A stretch of 64,000 nt of DNA, taken from positions 49,165-113,164 of the forward strand of contig CADAZN010000005.1 in NCBI GenBank assembly GCA_902792435.1, in the 5' to 3' direction. A program made the position numbers and the translations under genes. This document shows positions 48,805 through 57,950 of the stretch, one piece after another. Position 1 is the stretch's first letter. Each line of letters begins with the position of its first letter. The notes under the pieces are model-generated. The model was not told where the DNA came from. It searched no databases and saw only the letters and a program-made list of their open reading frames with translations. Origin of the DNA: an uncultured Bacteroidales bacterium (GTDB lineage: Bacteria; Bacteroidota; Bacteroidia; Bacteroidales; Muribaculaceae).

Positions 48805-51030
48805 GTGAAAAAACTGCTGTTTATATTAACTATCACATTCTCAGCCTTGTCGATGTGGGCGACCGACAATGAGGCCGCTATCGACACTGTGACCCTCGCC
48901 GATGTGAGCGTGACTGCTATCAAGCAAGGCGCTGCAACCGACCTCACCACGGCCAGCACTGTGCTCAACAAGAGCGATGTGGAGCGCAATGGCATTGTCA
49001 CGGTGCGTGGCGTGAGCGACCTCGTACCCAACTTCTTCCTGCCCGACTATGGTAGCCGCATGACCTCGACCATCTACGTTCGTGGCCTTGGTGCTCGCAT
49101 CGACCAGCCATCAATGGGCCTCAACATTGACAATGTGCCCGTGATGTGCAAAGAGAACTATGACTTTGACATCGCCGACATAGCCCGCGTGGAGATGCTG
49201 CGCGGACCACAGAGCACCCTCTATGGCCGTAACACCATGGGCGGACTCATGAACGTGTACACCCTGTCGCCCATGCAATGGCAAGGCACTCGCATCATTG
49301 CTGAGATGGCATCGCACATGACCTTGAAGGTTGGCGCAAGCCACTATGCACGCATCAATGACAAGCTGGGGATAGCTGGAGGAATCTACTACACCTCGAC
49401 CAATGGTCAATACACCAACCAATATAACGGCAAGAAATGCGACTGGGAACGCCAAGGCACAGGACGCCTAAAACTCGTGTGGCAGCCCTCATCATCGCTA
49501 ATGCTCAGCAACACCCTGAGTGCATCCATCAGCCGTCAGGGCGGTTACCCCTACGAGTGGGTCGAGACTGGACAGATAGCCTACAACGACACCTGCTTCT
49601 ACCGCCGCACCAGCATTATGGACGGATTGACCATCACCAAGCGATTCGACAGCTGGTCGCTCTCGAGCATTACCAGCTATCAGTATATTGATGACAACAT
49701 GACCCTCGATCAGGACTTCACACCTATGCCCTACTTCACCCTCACGCAGGCTCGCCGTGAGCATGCCGTGACACAAGACGTGGTGGCACGTGGTGACAAC
49801 AGCCGCGCCTATAAGTGGCTCGTGGGTGCCTTCGGCTTCTACCGACGCTACAAGATGGATGCCCCTGTGACATTTAAGGACACAGGCATAAAGTCCCTCA
49901 TTGAGGACCATATCAACAGTGTCAACCCCTACTATCCCGTGGTTTGGAACGAGCGCAGCTTCGTGCTTGGCAGCCGTTTCACCAATCCCACTTGGGGAGT
50001 AGCGCTATACCACCAGTCGAGCTATGACTGGAAGCGCTTCACTTTCACCGCCGGACTGCGTTTCGACTATGAGCACACATCACTCAACCACCACAGCGAG
50101 ACCCACACTGGCTATAGAGTGATGGACGCTGCCACTGGCGAGGTCTTTCACAGCAACAACATCGACATCGACGACGGTGGCAGCCTAAGCAAGCATTTTA
50201 CCGAACTACTGCCCAAGTTCAGCATTACTTACCACCTGCCCACGGCTGGCGAGTCGAGCATCTATGCCAGCGTGAGCAAGGGCTACAAGGCTGGCGGATT
50301 CAACACCCAGATGTTCAGCGATGTGCTGCAGCAGCGCCTCATGGGCATAATGGGAATTGGTGCTGCCTACGACATCAACGATATTGTGGGATATAAGCCC
50401 GAGAAGGCGTGGAACTACGAGATTGGCGGTCACTTCGAGAGCGCCAACCGCCGCGTCAGGGGCGACCTTGCATTGTTCTACATCGACTGCCGCGACCGAC
50501 AGATGACCATCTTCCCCGATGGCACTACCACAGGCCGCATCATGACCAATGCGGGCAAGACCCGCAGCGTGGGTGCCGAGGCGAGCATGAGCGTCAACTT
50601 CACCGACAACCTGGGCATGAACCTGAGCTACGGCTACTGCGACGCTCGCTTTGTGCGTTACAACGACGGCAAAGCCGATTACAAAGACAAACACGTGCCC
50701 TACTGCCCGCAGCACACCCTCTTTGCCCAAGCGTTCTACACCTACAACTTTAAAGGTGGCAGCGACTGGGCACAGAGCATCACCCTCGACGCTAGCCTCA
50801 AAGGCACTGGTGAGATTTACTGGAACGAGGCCAACACCCAGCGCCAGCCTTTCTATGCTCTACTGGGCAGCAGCATCACCATTGCCGGCAAGCACTACTC
50901 GCTGCAACTGTGGGGCCAGAACCTCACCGGCACTCACTACAACACGTTCTACTTTGTGTCGATCAGCCACGAGTTCCTGCAGCGCGGCCGCAGCCGCATG
51001 CTGGGTGCAACATTGAGAATAAACATATAA
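48805..51030 (+). CDS. TonB-dependent receptor
   Basis: Encodes about 741 residues. Signal peptide (MKKLLFILTITFSALSMWAT if GTG is read as Met), then plug domain: TLADVSVTAIKQGAATDLTT, TSTIYVRGLGARIDQPSMGL, ARVEMLRGPQSTLYGRNTMG. The barrel ends in QRGRSRMLGATLRINI. The ATG at 48787 lies in front of the TACTTTTG box, so it is an unlikely start; GTG at 48805 is preferred. It is followed after 19 bp by a lipoprotein gene, suggesting one uptake operon. The substrate is unknown. Confidence 0.92.
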   Translation: MKKLLFILTITFSALSMWATDNEAAIDTVTLADVSVTAIKQGAATDLTTASTVLNKSDVERNGIVTVRGVSDLVPNFFLPDYGSRMTSTIYVRGLGARIDQPSMGLNIDNVPVMCKENYDFDIADIARVEMLRGPQSTLYGRNTMGGLMNVYTLSPMQWQGTRIIAEMASHMTLKVGASHYARINDKLGIAGGIYYTSTNGQYTNQYNGKKCDWERQGTGRLKLVWQPSSSLMLSNTLSASISRQGGYPYEWVETGQIAYNDTCFYRRTSIMDGLTITKRFDSWSLSSITSYQYIDDNMTLDQDFTPMPYFTLTQARREHAVTQDVVARGDNSRAYKWLVGAFGFYRRYKMDAPVTFKDTGIKSLIEDHINSVNPYYPVVWNERSFVLGSRFTNPTWGVALYHQSSYDWKRFTFTAGLRFDYEHTSLNHHSETHTGYRVMDAATGEVFHSNNIDIDDGGSLSKHFTELLPKFSITYHLPTAGESSIYASVSKGYKAGGFNTQMFSDVLQQRLMGIMGIGAAYDINDIVGYKPEKAWNYEIGGHFESANRRVRGDLALFYIDCRDRQMTIFPDGTTTGRIMTNAGKTRSVGAEASMSVNFTDNLGMNLSYGYCDARFVRYNDGKADYKDKHVPYCPQHTLFAQAFYTYNFKGGSDWAQSITLDASLKGTGEIYWNEANTQRQPFYALLGSSITIAGKHYSLQLWGQNLTGTHYNTFYFVSISHEFLQRGRSRMLGATLRINI

Positions 51031-51049
51031 ACTAAATAACAATAAAATT

Positions 51050-52012
51050 ATGAACAAATTTTTATTATCACTTGCCCTTGTGGCAACAGCGCTTGCGTTC
51101 ACCTCGTGCACCGATGACGAGCCTAACCAAGAGCAATCAGTAAAAGAGACCATCCAGGGCAAAGACCTGATTAACTGGACAATTAAAGCAGTTGACAACA
51201 CAACCAACTATGTTGAGACTGCCGACTACACCTTCAACATCGAGCGCACTAAAAATGAGGCTACCGTGAGCGTGCTAGCACAAGGCGTGCAGTTTGACTC
51301 GCACATGCCCTTCAAGGTATCGTTCCGCATGGAGGACATCAAGGCTAGTACATTTGACGACAACTTCGTGCGTTTCAAAGCCGAGAGCGTGAAGTTCTTT
51401 GACCCCGAGACTGGTGAAGAAAACGCAAAATACAAACTTACCAATGTAAGAGGCTACGTCGACAAGAAGAACAACGTGTACTCGCTCGACTACACCGTCA
51501 ATGGCACCTGGCGTGTGCTTGTGTGCAACTCCACCGTGAGCTCGCTTGTGACCGACAACAACTACAACGCCACATCCGAGCTTTACTACACCTACAAGAT
51601 TGATGTCGCCAACAGAAAGGCCGAAGTCTTTATCTACAACGTTCAGTTCCAAGTGGGCGGAGCCACCAGCCCAGTGCTGAAGAAAATCTCAATCCCAAAT
51701 CTCGATGTGGAATTCACAACTCTTAATTATACTGAATTGACTGATGTTGACGATATCACAATCATCACCGATCCAATAATCAAACTCACTGGCGACAATA
51801 TTGTGCCCATCTACTACACAGGAGAAAACCTCGATCAGGCAACACCCTATCCTGCACTCGTGGTCACAAACTTCAACAGCGCACTCTGTATTAATCAAGG
51901 CTTTTACACCATTTACTTCAACGCTCGCGGCGGTGAGCATAACAGCGCTAATAACCCCAACTGCAACCTCTACCTATGGAACAATGGACCTGCCAGTAGC
52001 CCAATCCATTGA
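51050..52012 (+). CDS. Lipoprotein of unknown function, partner of the TonB receptor
   Basis: Encodes 320 residues. SPII signal: LSLALVATALAFTSCTDDEP, lipobox FTSC. Beta-rich (YTFNIERTKNEATVSVLAQG, FKVSFRMEDIKASTFDDNFV, ELYYTYKIDVANRKAEVFIY). Pattern of surface lipoproteins linked to TonB receptors in Bacteroidales, but no SusD features. The next gene encodes a shorter lipoprotein with a similar plan. Family not recognised with certainty (DUF4840-like possible). Confidence 0.78.
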   Translation: MNKFLLSLALVATALAFTSCTDDEPNQEQSVKETIQGKDLINWTIKAVDNTTNYVETADYTFNIERTKNEATVSVLAQGVQFDSHMPFKVSFRMEDIKASTFDDNFVRFKAESVKFFDPETGEENAKYKLTNVRGYVDKKNNVYSLDYTVNGTWRVLVCNSTVSSLVTDNNYNATSELYYTYKIDVANRKAEVFIYNVQFQVGGATSPVLKKISIPNLDVEFTTLNYTELTDVDDITIITDPIIKLTGDNIVPIYYTGENLDQATPYPALVVTNFNSALCINQGFYTIYFNARGGEHNSANNPNCNLYLWNNGPASSPIH

Positions 52013-52082
52013 CAACAGTCAACAATTAACGATAATTTCACTAATTTAGTTTAAATATCAACGTTATTATAAAATAATGTGC

Positions 52083-52090
52083 TACTTTTG
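52083..52090 (+). promoter_or_regulatory. -7 promoter box of the 265-aa lipoprotein gene
   Basis: TACTTTTG, 50 nt before the ATG at 52140; so that gene probably has its own promoter. Confidence 0.55.
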
Positions 52091-52139
52091 TGGCACATTA
52101 TTCTTTATTTGACATTATTCACAAACCAATAACACTATT

Positions 52140-52937
52140 ATGAAGAAAGTATTTTCAATTCTCACATTAGCGCTGCTCATGCTCAGCTTCACAGCGTGCA
52201 ACGACAACGACAGCGATCAGCAGACCTATAAGATTCAAGGGCAAATGCTGAACAACTCGGTAAACATCTCGAACGGACAGTCGGAGAAAGTTGGCATAAG
52301 CCCAGTTGAATTGACCTGGAAAGCTCTCGATTCAAAAGTGTCGGTCGTTTACTCAGTGCAAATCAACAATGGCACCACTATAAATGTGTCACTGCAGGAT
52401 GCCGACATTAATCCTAACAACACCTACCAGTGCTACACCTTCTCGGCCGCCAACGCAGGCAATGGCGTGACCAACCTCACCGGTTATTACCGTCCCGAGA
52501 CAGGATGCCTCTACATCGAGTTTATTGCCAACAGCACTTACCGCGTGATAAGCATTGCGCAGATGTACTATCCCTACACGAAGTATAACTTCACCAACAC
52601 CGAGACAGGCAATTCTAAAGAAAGCCTCAACGGAGAGTTAGCAATCAGCGTCGATCCTAGCAACATGAACGCAAATGTTGCTTTTGGCAAGTTCGCCCTC
52701 AACGAGGATGGTGGACTTATTACAGCTGTAGTGTTCCAAGGAGTACATGCCGAGGCAACATCCACTGGCTACAAGATTACCTATAGCGGCGAAACCGGAC
52801 TGCGCTCGACCGATGGCAGCTATGTGCTCAACGAGCTTGAACTCATCGTCACAGGCAGCGGACAAGTTGTAAACGGCACCGTGAAGATTAACGAGAAGTA
52901 CAACGGCACAATCGCCGGAAAAGCCTTCGCCAACTAA
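52140..52937 (+). CDS. Lipoprotein of unknown function
   Basis: Encodes 265 residues. SPII signal: MKKVFSILTLALLMLSFTAC, lipobox FTAC. Mature part beta-rich and Asn-rich (VVYSVQINNGTTINVSLQDA, YKITYSGETGLRSTDGSYVL, LELIVTGSGQVVNGTVKINE). It shares the lipobox context and general plan with the previous lipoprotein, so it probably sits at the same surface complex. A strong terminator follows (52961-52992). Confidence 0.78.
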   Translation: MKKVFSILTLALLMLSFTACNDNDSDQQTYKIQGQMLNNSVNISNGQSEKVGISPVELTWKALDSKVSVVYSVQINNGTTINVSLQDADINPNNTYQCYTFSAANAGNGVTNLTGYYRPETGCLYIEFIANSTYRVISIAQMYYPYTKYNFTNTETGNSKESLNGELAISVDPSNMNANVAFGKFALNEDGGLITAVVFQGVHAEATSTGYKITYSGETGLRSTDGSYVLNELELIVTGSGQVVNGTVKINEKYNGTIAGKAFAN

Positions 52938-52960
52938 CGCAAGGCCCAAACTACACACGA

Positions 52961-52992
52961 AACACCTGCACCACCGGCGCAGGTGTTTTTTT
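52961..52992 (+). terminator. Terminator after the lipoprotein gene
   Basis: ACACCTGC pairs with GCAGGTGT (8 bp), followed by seven T. Confidence 0.85.
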
Positions 52993-53043
52993 GTGAACTC
53001 ACGCAAATGACACTTTAATCAATGCATAATTCACAATGCATAA

Positions 53044-53830
53044 TTGGGCTGCGCGTGGAGTTTTTTACACAAATTACCATGAATGGACCGTAAATTATCA
53101 AAAACGGTGAAATACCGAACGGCGAATTGGGCGAATTTGACAAAGATGGAATAACTAACGGCGAATGGAGCGAATTAGGCAAAGATGGAATAACTAACGG
53201 CGAATGGAGCGAATTAGGCAAAGATAGAATCACTAACGGCGAATGGAGCGAATTAGGCAAAGATGGAATAACTAACGGCGAATTGGGTGAATTGGGCAAA
53301 AGATGGACTCAGTGGAATCACTTGACTCACCTGACTCACTTGACTCACCTGACTCAGTTTCGGATTGTAAGCGGCCTCTATATTGGAATGGGACGGGTGG
53401 GACACTTTTTGTTTTTTTTATTTTTCCGTTTTGAGGGTTTGTAATCATTGTGGGTAAAATTTGTTTTATATATTAAGGGAATCAAGGCGCGCTGCTTAAT
53501 GTTTGATTGCGGACTGATTGGGTCAGCTGGATTACAAATTATAAGTTCGTCTAACTCATTTTATGCACATACCTCAAATATATCATGTCGCTAGAGGGTT
53601 CGATAATCTCAAAAAGTTGCACCTATAGGTGTCGAAAAGCCTGCTTACGCAGGAAATAATGGGCTGCGCATGGAGCATTTTACACAAATTTCCGCGAATG
53701 GACCGTTAATTTATTATTTAATGAGTGGGCTGCGCACAATGCAGAACTACAATCTTTTAGAGGGTGGCAGTATGTCAATGAACGCTTTATTGGCAAAAGT
53801 AACACATTATTATATATAAAAACAATATCA
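53044..53830. repeat. Dispersed composite intergenic element, copy C (with flanks)
   Basis: The gene-free interval before the restriction-modification operon. It holds two copies of GGGCTGCGC followed by TTTTACACAAATT and CGAATGGACCGTTAAT-like sequence (53044-53103 and 53660-53715), the 39-bp tandem array (53148-53304), a 9-bp array of TTGACTCAC units (about 53326-53362), and the conserved right end GGTGGCAGTATGTCAATGAA CGCTT (53763-53787). Motif order is partly that of copies A and B. The remaining part (53830-54040) is AT-rich with nothing that I can name. Confidence 0.7.
53148..53304. repeat. 39-bp tandem repeat, four units
   Basis: The unit GGAATAACTAACGGCGAATG plus GAGCGAATTAGGCAAAGAT starts at 53148, 53187, 53226 and 53265, with a degenerate half unit before. 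Because 39 is a multiple of 3, frames stay open on both strands, but codon use and the repetitive products are not protein-like. There are no spacers, so it is not a CRISPR array. Confidence 0.85.
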
Positions 53831-54043
53831 AAAAAATTCTTAGTTTTATGCGACAGTTATTGTACTTAGCAAGACTCCATTAGTGGACAGGAATGCTGGA
53901 GTGGTTAGGCATTAACAAGAATTGATGGGAAACATTATTAACAGAATATTTTTTTAAGAACAGAGTTTTAAGGCTGGTTTTGATCTTTTTTGATCACAAA
54001 TCATAAAGAATGATCTAATTGTATTATTGTCGTTTTATTACTG

Positions 54044-54051
54044 TATTTTTG
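54044..54051 (+). promoter_or_regulatory. -7 promoter box of the restriction-modification operon
   Basis: TATTTTTG followed by TTAT, 29 nt before the ATG at 54081. Confidence 0.55.
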
Positions 54052-54080
54052 TTATAAAATAAAGGGTTTAATAATAGAAC

Positions 54081-55022
54081 ATGAAATTAGACTATAATAA
54101 AGCAAGGCCATTCTTGAAATGGGCTGGGGGAAAAAGACAGCTTATACCACAACTAAATGAGTTGCTTCCTAATGAGCTTTATAATAACGATTTCACCTAT
54201 ATAGAACCTTTTGTTGGAGGTGGCGCAATGTTATTTTTTATGCTCGATAAGTTCCCCAACATCAAAAAAGTCATAATCAATGACATAAATAAGAAATTAA
54301 CTGACGCATATAGAATAATCAAAGATGATGCAGAAGGATTAGTTTTAATGCTAACTAATATTGAGAATGAATATCATAAACTCAAAGTTGAAGATTCTAA
54401 AAAAGAATTCTATTTAAAGCAGCGTGAAAGATTTAATGAAGCAAATCTTGATTTATTGGAAATGACAGCTTTATTAATATTTCTTAATCGCACTTGCTTT
54501 AATGGTTTATATAGAGAGAATTCTAAAGGAGAATTTAATGTCCCATTTGGAAGATATGTTAATCCCACAATTTGCAATGCAGAAATTCTTTATGCTGATA
54601 GTAAATTGCTTAACAAATGTAAGATAGAGATTCTTACAGGGGACTTTTCAAATACTGCAACTTTTGTTGAAGAAGGAAATCTTTCTTTCTTCTATTTTGA
54701 CCCTCCATATAGGCCTTTAAGTGCAACATCAAGTTTTAATTCATTTGTAAAAGAAAATTTTAATGATGATAGTCAACGTAAACTATCAAACTTTTGTAGA
54801 CAGTTGGCATTAAAAGAGAATGTTTTATGGATGCTGAGTAACTCTGATTGCTCTGCAAAAAACCCAAAAGACACTTTTTTTGAAGATCTCTACAAAGGAT
54901 TTGATATTCAACGAGTAATCGCCTCAAGAGCTGTAAACGCAAATGCAAGCAAAAGAGGCAAATTGACAGAGTTACTTATTAGAAATTATACGACATCAAC
55001 AATCAAACAAAAAGCAATCTAA
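54081..55022 (+). CDS. D12-class DNA adenine-N6 methyltransferase (DpnM-like)
   Basis: Encodes 313 residues. Motif X/N-terminus: ARPFLKWAGGKRQLIPQLNE. SAM motif I: YIEPFVGGGAMLFFMLDKFP. Catalytic motif IV: LSFFYFDPPYRPLSATSSFN (DPPY). Alpha class, as in Dam and M.DpnII; the predicted target is GATC, methylating adenine-N6. The three genes are AT-rich relative to the flanks. The stop is 2 bp before the restriction endonuclease start. Confidence 0.95.
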   Translation: MKLDYNKARPFLKWAGGKRQLIPQLNELLPNELYNNDFTYIEPFVGGGAMLFFMLDKFPNIKKVIINDINKKLTDAYRIIKDDAEGLVLMLTNIENEYHKLKVEDSKKEFYLKQRERFNEANLDLLEMTALLIFLNRTCFNGLYRENSKGEFNVPFGRYVNPTICNAEILYADSKLLNKCKIEILTGDFSNTATFVEEGNLSFFYFDPPYRPLSATSSFNSFVKENFNDDSQRKLSNFCRQLALKENVLWMLSNSDCSAKNPKDTFFEDLYKGFDIQRVIASRAVNANASKRGKLTELLIRNYTTSTIKQKAI

Positions 55023-55024
55023 AA

Positions 55025-55861
55025 ATGGCAGCACATACAGAAGAACAGTTTAATCAATTTATGACTCAATTGTCGGAGACTAATGCAACTTTAAGTTTTT
55101 GGACTGATTTCGAGAAAATCAAGAAAAATGTTGCAAGTATCGAGATAAAATTAAATACTCTGAATTATTTAATAGGCAAACAAGATTTACGCACTGCTGT
55201 ATCTGAATTATGGGATAATGACAAAAGTGTTTTTGACGTTTTGCTAATTCTAGTCGCTTGCAGAAAGAAAGACAAGAAAAAAGTTATTAAAGATAATGCT
55301 GAAGTTGTCCTTCTAGATAGTTATCTTAAAACAAAAGAAGGGGTAATCGAATATATAGAAGGCACTGGACTAGCTCAAGTTTTTCTTGATAAAAGTATAA
55401 AAAATCTTGTCGATTATGTTTTTGGTGTTGAAGCTGGTCTAGATTCCAACGCGCGTAAGAATCGTAGTGGTCATGCCATGGAAGATACAGTGGAGCGAAT
55501 AATAAAGAATTCTGGTATTGATTACCGCAGAGAAGTATATTCAAGCGAATGGCCTGAATTGACAGCCGCATTAGGAACTGATAAGAAACGTTTTGATTTT
55601 GTTATTCCAACAAATGAGAAAACATATTTGATGGAAGTCAATTTCTATAGTGGTGGCGGTAGTAAACTTAATGAAACTGCACGTTCTTTTACCGAATTGG
55701 CTCCTAAAGTTAATTCTGTTCCAGGCTTTGAATTTGTTTGGGTTACTGATGGTATTGGATGGAATAGTGCAAAAAATAAATTGCAGGAGGCTTATTACAC
55801 CATTCCAAGTGTTTACAATCTTTTTACCCTTAATACTTTTCTTAATAGTATCAAAATATAA
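55025..55861 (+). CDS. DpnII/MboI-like type II restriction endonuclease
   Basis: Encodes 278 residues. The DpnII family core is visible: NARKNRSGHAMEDTVERIIK, EVYSSEWPELTAALGTDKKR and FDFVIPTNEKTYLMEVNFYS, then GGGSKLNETARSFTELAPKV and FEFVWVTDGIGWNSAKNKLQ. The active site has D in RFDFVI and E-V-N in MEVNFY, an ExN variant of the usual ExK. Expected to cut unmethylated GATC. It ends in TAATG, sharing the A with the next start. Confidence 0.9.
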   Translation: MAAHTEEQFNQFMTQLSETNATLSFWTDFEKIKKNVASIEIKLNTLNYLIGKQDLRTAVSELWDNDKSVFDVLLILVACRKKDKKKVIKDNAEVVLLDSYLKTKEGVIEYIEGTGLAQVFLDKSIKNLVDYVFGVEAGLDSNARKNRSGHAMEDTVERIIKNSGIDYRREVYSSEWPELTAALGTDKKRFDFVIPTNEKTYLMEVNFYSGGGSKLNETARSFTELAPKVNSVPGFEFVWVTDGIGWNSAKNKLQEAYYTIPSVYNLFTLNTFLNSIKI

Positions 55862-56742
55862 TGGCAGCAATTCTTCCATATTACCGCAGTGTGAATCGTG
55901 ACTTCACCTTGCTTCATGGTAATTGCATGGGGTTGTTAAATCAGTTTGATTTCAAATTTGACATGATATTTGCCGATCCCCCATATTTTTTGTCGAATGA
56001 CGGCATAAGTTTTCAGTCAGGAAAGATTGTTAGTGTGAATAAGGGCGAATGGGATAAAGGAAAGAGTACAGATGAAATCAACGATTTCAACATGCGCTGG
56101 TTGTCAGCATGCCGTGACAAGCTTAAAGATAACGGGACAATATGGATTAGTGGCACATATCACAACATCTTCAGTGTTGCAACAGCACTGAAATCTTTAG
56201 GTTACAAGATACTAAACGTAGTTACTTGGGCAAAAACGAATCCCCCACCCAACATCTCATGTAGATATTTCACATATTCAACCGAATTTGTGATTTGGGC
56301 AAGAAAAAGTCCAAAAGTTCCACACCGTTTTAATTATGAGTTGATGAAACTACTTAATGATGGCAAGCAGATGACCGACGTGTGGCGATTGCCTGCAATA
56401 GCGCGTTGGGAAAAGTCATGTGGAAAGCATCCCACTCAAAAGCCGTTAGCACTGTTGACCCGCATTATCTTAGCATCAACCGATGAGAATAATTGGATTC
56501 TTGATCCATTCGCTGGTTCATCAACTACTGGCATAGCTGCATGCCTAACAGGACGTCGTTATCTTGGCATTGAGAAGGAAAAAGAATTCGTAGTGATTAG
56601 CAAGAACCGACGTATTGAACTTGACGATATTAACAAGTGGACAGAATACCGTTCCCGCATTAAGGACATAGGCAAGTCGTGCCAGCTTGAAGTACCTGGA
56701 ATAGCCAGTGAACCGAGCATTGCTTACGACCTCCCATTTTAG
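55861..56742 (+). CDS. Second adenine-specific DNA methyltransferase (DpnA-like)
   Basis: Encodes 293 residues. Catalytic motif near the N-terminus, DMIFADPPYFLSNDGISFQS (DPPY), SAM-binding WILDPFAGSSTTGIAACLTG at the C-terminal side: beta-class order, as in M2.DpnII/DpnA. In the DpnII system this enzyme also methylates single-stranded GATC, which helps incoming DNA survive. Starts on the last base of the endonuclease stop codon. Base composition is closer to the host than that of the first two genes. Confidence 0.9.
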   Translation: MAAILPYYRSVNRDFTLLHGNCMGLLNQFDFKFDMIFADPPYFLSNDGISFQSGKIVSVNKGEWDKGKSTDEINDFNMRWLSACRDKLKDNGTIWISGTYHNIFSVATALKSLGYKILNVVTWAKTNPPPNISCRYFTYSTEFVIWARKSPKVPHRFNYELMKLLNDGKQMTDVWRLPAIARWEKSCGKHPTQKPLALLTRIILASTDENNWILDPFAGSSTTGIAACLTGRRYLGIEKEKEFVVISKNRRIELDDINKWTEYRSRIKDIGKSCQLEVPGIASEPSIAYDLPF

Positions 56743-56898
56743 TAGTGTTGTATTAGGCGACTCAAGTTCAAGATAATGAGTTGCATTGGATTCCGTCTTG
56801 AAAAAGCACTCCACATTAATTATAATCCACACAGTTATTAATTGTGGGGTTGGATAAAAAAAGTGGTGGGTAATAAGTGAAAAATGAAAAGTTTTTTG

Positions 56899-56906
56899 TA
56901 CCTTTG
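56899..56906 (+). promoter_or_regulatory. -7 promoter box of the second ECF sigma operon
   Basis: TACCTTTG followed by AGGC, 19 nt before the ATG at 56926. Confidence 0.6.
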
Positions 56907-56925
56907 AGGCGGTTTTTTAGAAATA

Positions 56926-57486
56926 ATGGCGACACGAGTAAAATACGACGAGGCCGAAATAATTGAGCAACTGCACAAACAGGCCACTTGCCGCGCAGCA
57001 TTCGGGAAAGTGATAGAGCACTATTCCGAGCAGTTGTATTGGCACATTCGTCGTATGGTTATCGACCACGACGACACTAACGACGTGCTTCAAAACACGT
57101 TTATCAAGGCTTGGACAAATATTGACAACTTTCGTGGTGATGCGAAACTCTCGACGTGGCTCTATAAGATAGCCATCAACGAGTCGATAACTTTCATCAA
57201 CAAGAAGAAAGTGCAGAATAATATTTCGCTCGATGATGACGACTCATTCCTTGTAAACAGCCTCGAAGCCGACAAGTATTTTGACGGTGACGATGCACAA
57301 ATCAAATTGCAGAAAGCCATCTCTACGCTTCCTGAGAAACAGCGCATTGTATTCAATATGCGTTACTACGACGAGATGAAATATGAAGAGATGAGCGAGA
57401 TACTCGGCACGTCGGTTGGAGCTTTGAAAGCTTCTTACCACCATGCGTTGAAGAAAATTGAGACATTTTTTGAGAACAATGATTAA
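56926..57486 (+). CDS. ECF-type RNA polymerase sigma factor
   Basis: Encodes 186 residues. Region 2: YSEQLYWHIRRMVIDHDDTN, DVLQNTFIKAWTNIDNFRGD, KLSTWLYKIAINESITFINK. Region 4: AISTLPEKQRIVFNMRYYDE then MKYEEMSEILGTSVGALKAS. Group of Bacteroidetes ECF sigmas with a short membrane anti-sigma. The next gene follows after 33 bp (start 57520). Confidence 0.95.
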   Translation: MATRVKYDEAEIIEQLHKQATCRAAFGKVIEHYSEQLYWHIRRMVIDHDDTNDVLQNTFIKAWTNIDNFRGDAKLSTWLYKIAINESITFINKKKVQNNISLDDDDSFLVNSLEADKYFDGDDAQIKLQKAISTLPEKQRIVFNMRYYDEMKYEEMSEILGTSVGALKASYHHALKKIETFFENND

Positions 57487-57519
57487 ACCTTTTTGTGTTA
57501 TTGTAGTCAAAAAGTTGTA

Positions 57520-57918
57520 ATGAAAACCGAAAATTCCAAAATATTAGAAAAGCTAGGGAAAGATCCGGGATTTATCGTTCCAGACAATTTCTTCGACGAC
57601 TTCAACAAAAAGATGGCAGAGTCGCTTCCCGAGGTGAAAATCACCGAGGAAGAGAAGCCCACAATGTGGGTTAAAGTTAGGCCCTTCATCTACATGGCTG
57701 CAATGTTTGCCGGAGTGTGGCTGATGATGAACATCTTCTCGCTAGGCAAGTCGAGCGCAACAGGCGAGCAACGTGCCGCCAACATCTCGGCTGGCGTTAG
57801 CGTAGAGAAGAATGCTGAGGACTTTATCGACTACACCGGTGCCAACGACTATGACGCAATCATGACTTATGAAGACTCGGTAGCCATGGAAGAGAATGAG
57901 GCTGAAATGATGCCCTAA
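57520..57918 (+). CDS. Small single-pass membrane protein, probable anti-sigma factor
   Basis: Encodes 132 residues. Cytoplasmic part of about 55 residues (SKILEKLGKDPGFIVPDNFF, DFNKKMAESLPEVKITEEEK), one TM helix (VRPFIYMAAMFAGVWLMMNI), then an acidic outer tail. Position after an ECF sigma gene and topology fit an anti-sigma factor, but no zinc-finger (HxxxCxxC) motif is present. The Met at 57520 is preferred to 57493 because MKTENSK begins the conserved part. Confidence 0.75.
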   Translation: MKTENSKILEKLGKDPGFIVPDNFFDDFNKKMAESLPEVKITEEEKPTMWVKVRPFIYMAAMFAGVWLMMNIFSLGKSSATGEQRAANISAGVSVEKNAEDFIDYTGANDYDAIMTYEDSVAMEENEAEMMP

Positions 57919-57950
57919 GAATTAGTTAGAACGCATTTTTTGAGATTTAG

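Noticed and set aside
53148-53304. Possible CRISPR array
   Set aside because: Units are contiguous with no unique spacers, and no cas genes are present anywhere in the window.
53015-53444. ORFs on both strands across the tandem array
   Set aside because: They exist only because the 39-bp unit is a multiple of three; products are repeats such as PNSLHSPLVIPSL and have no promoter or RBS.
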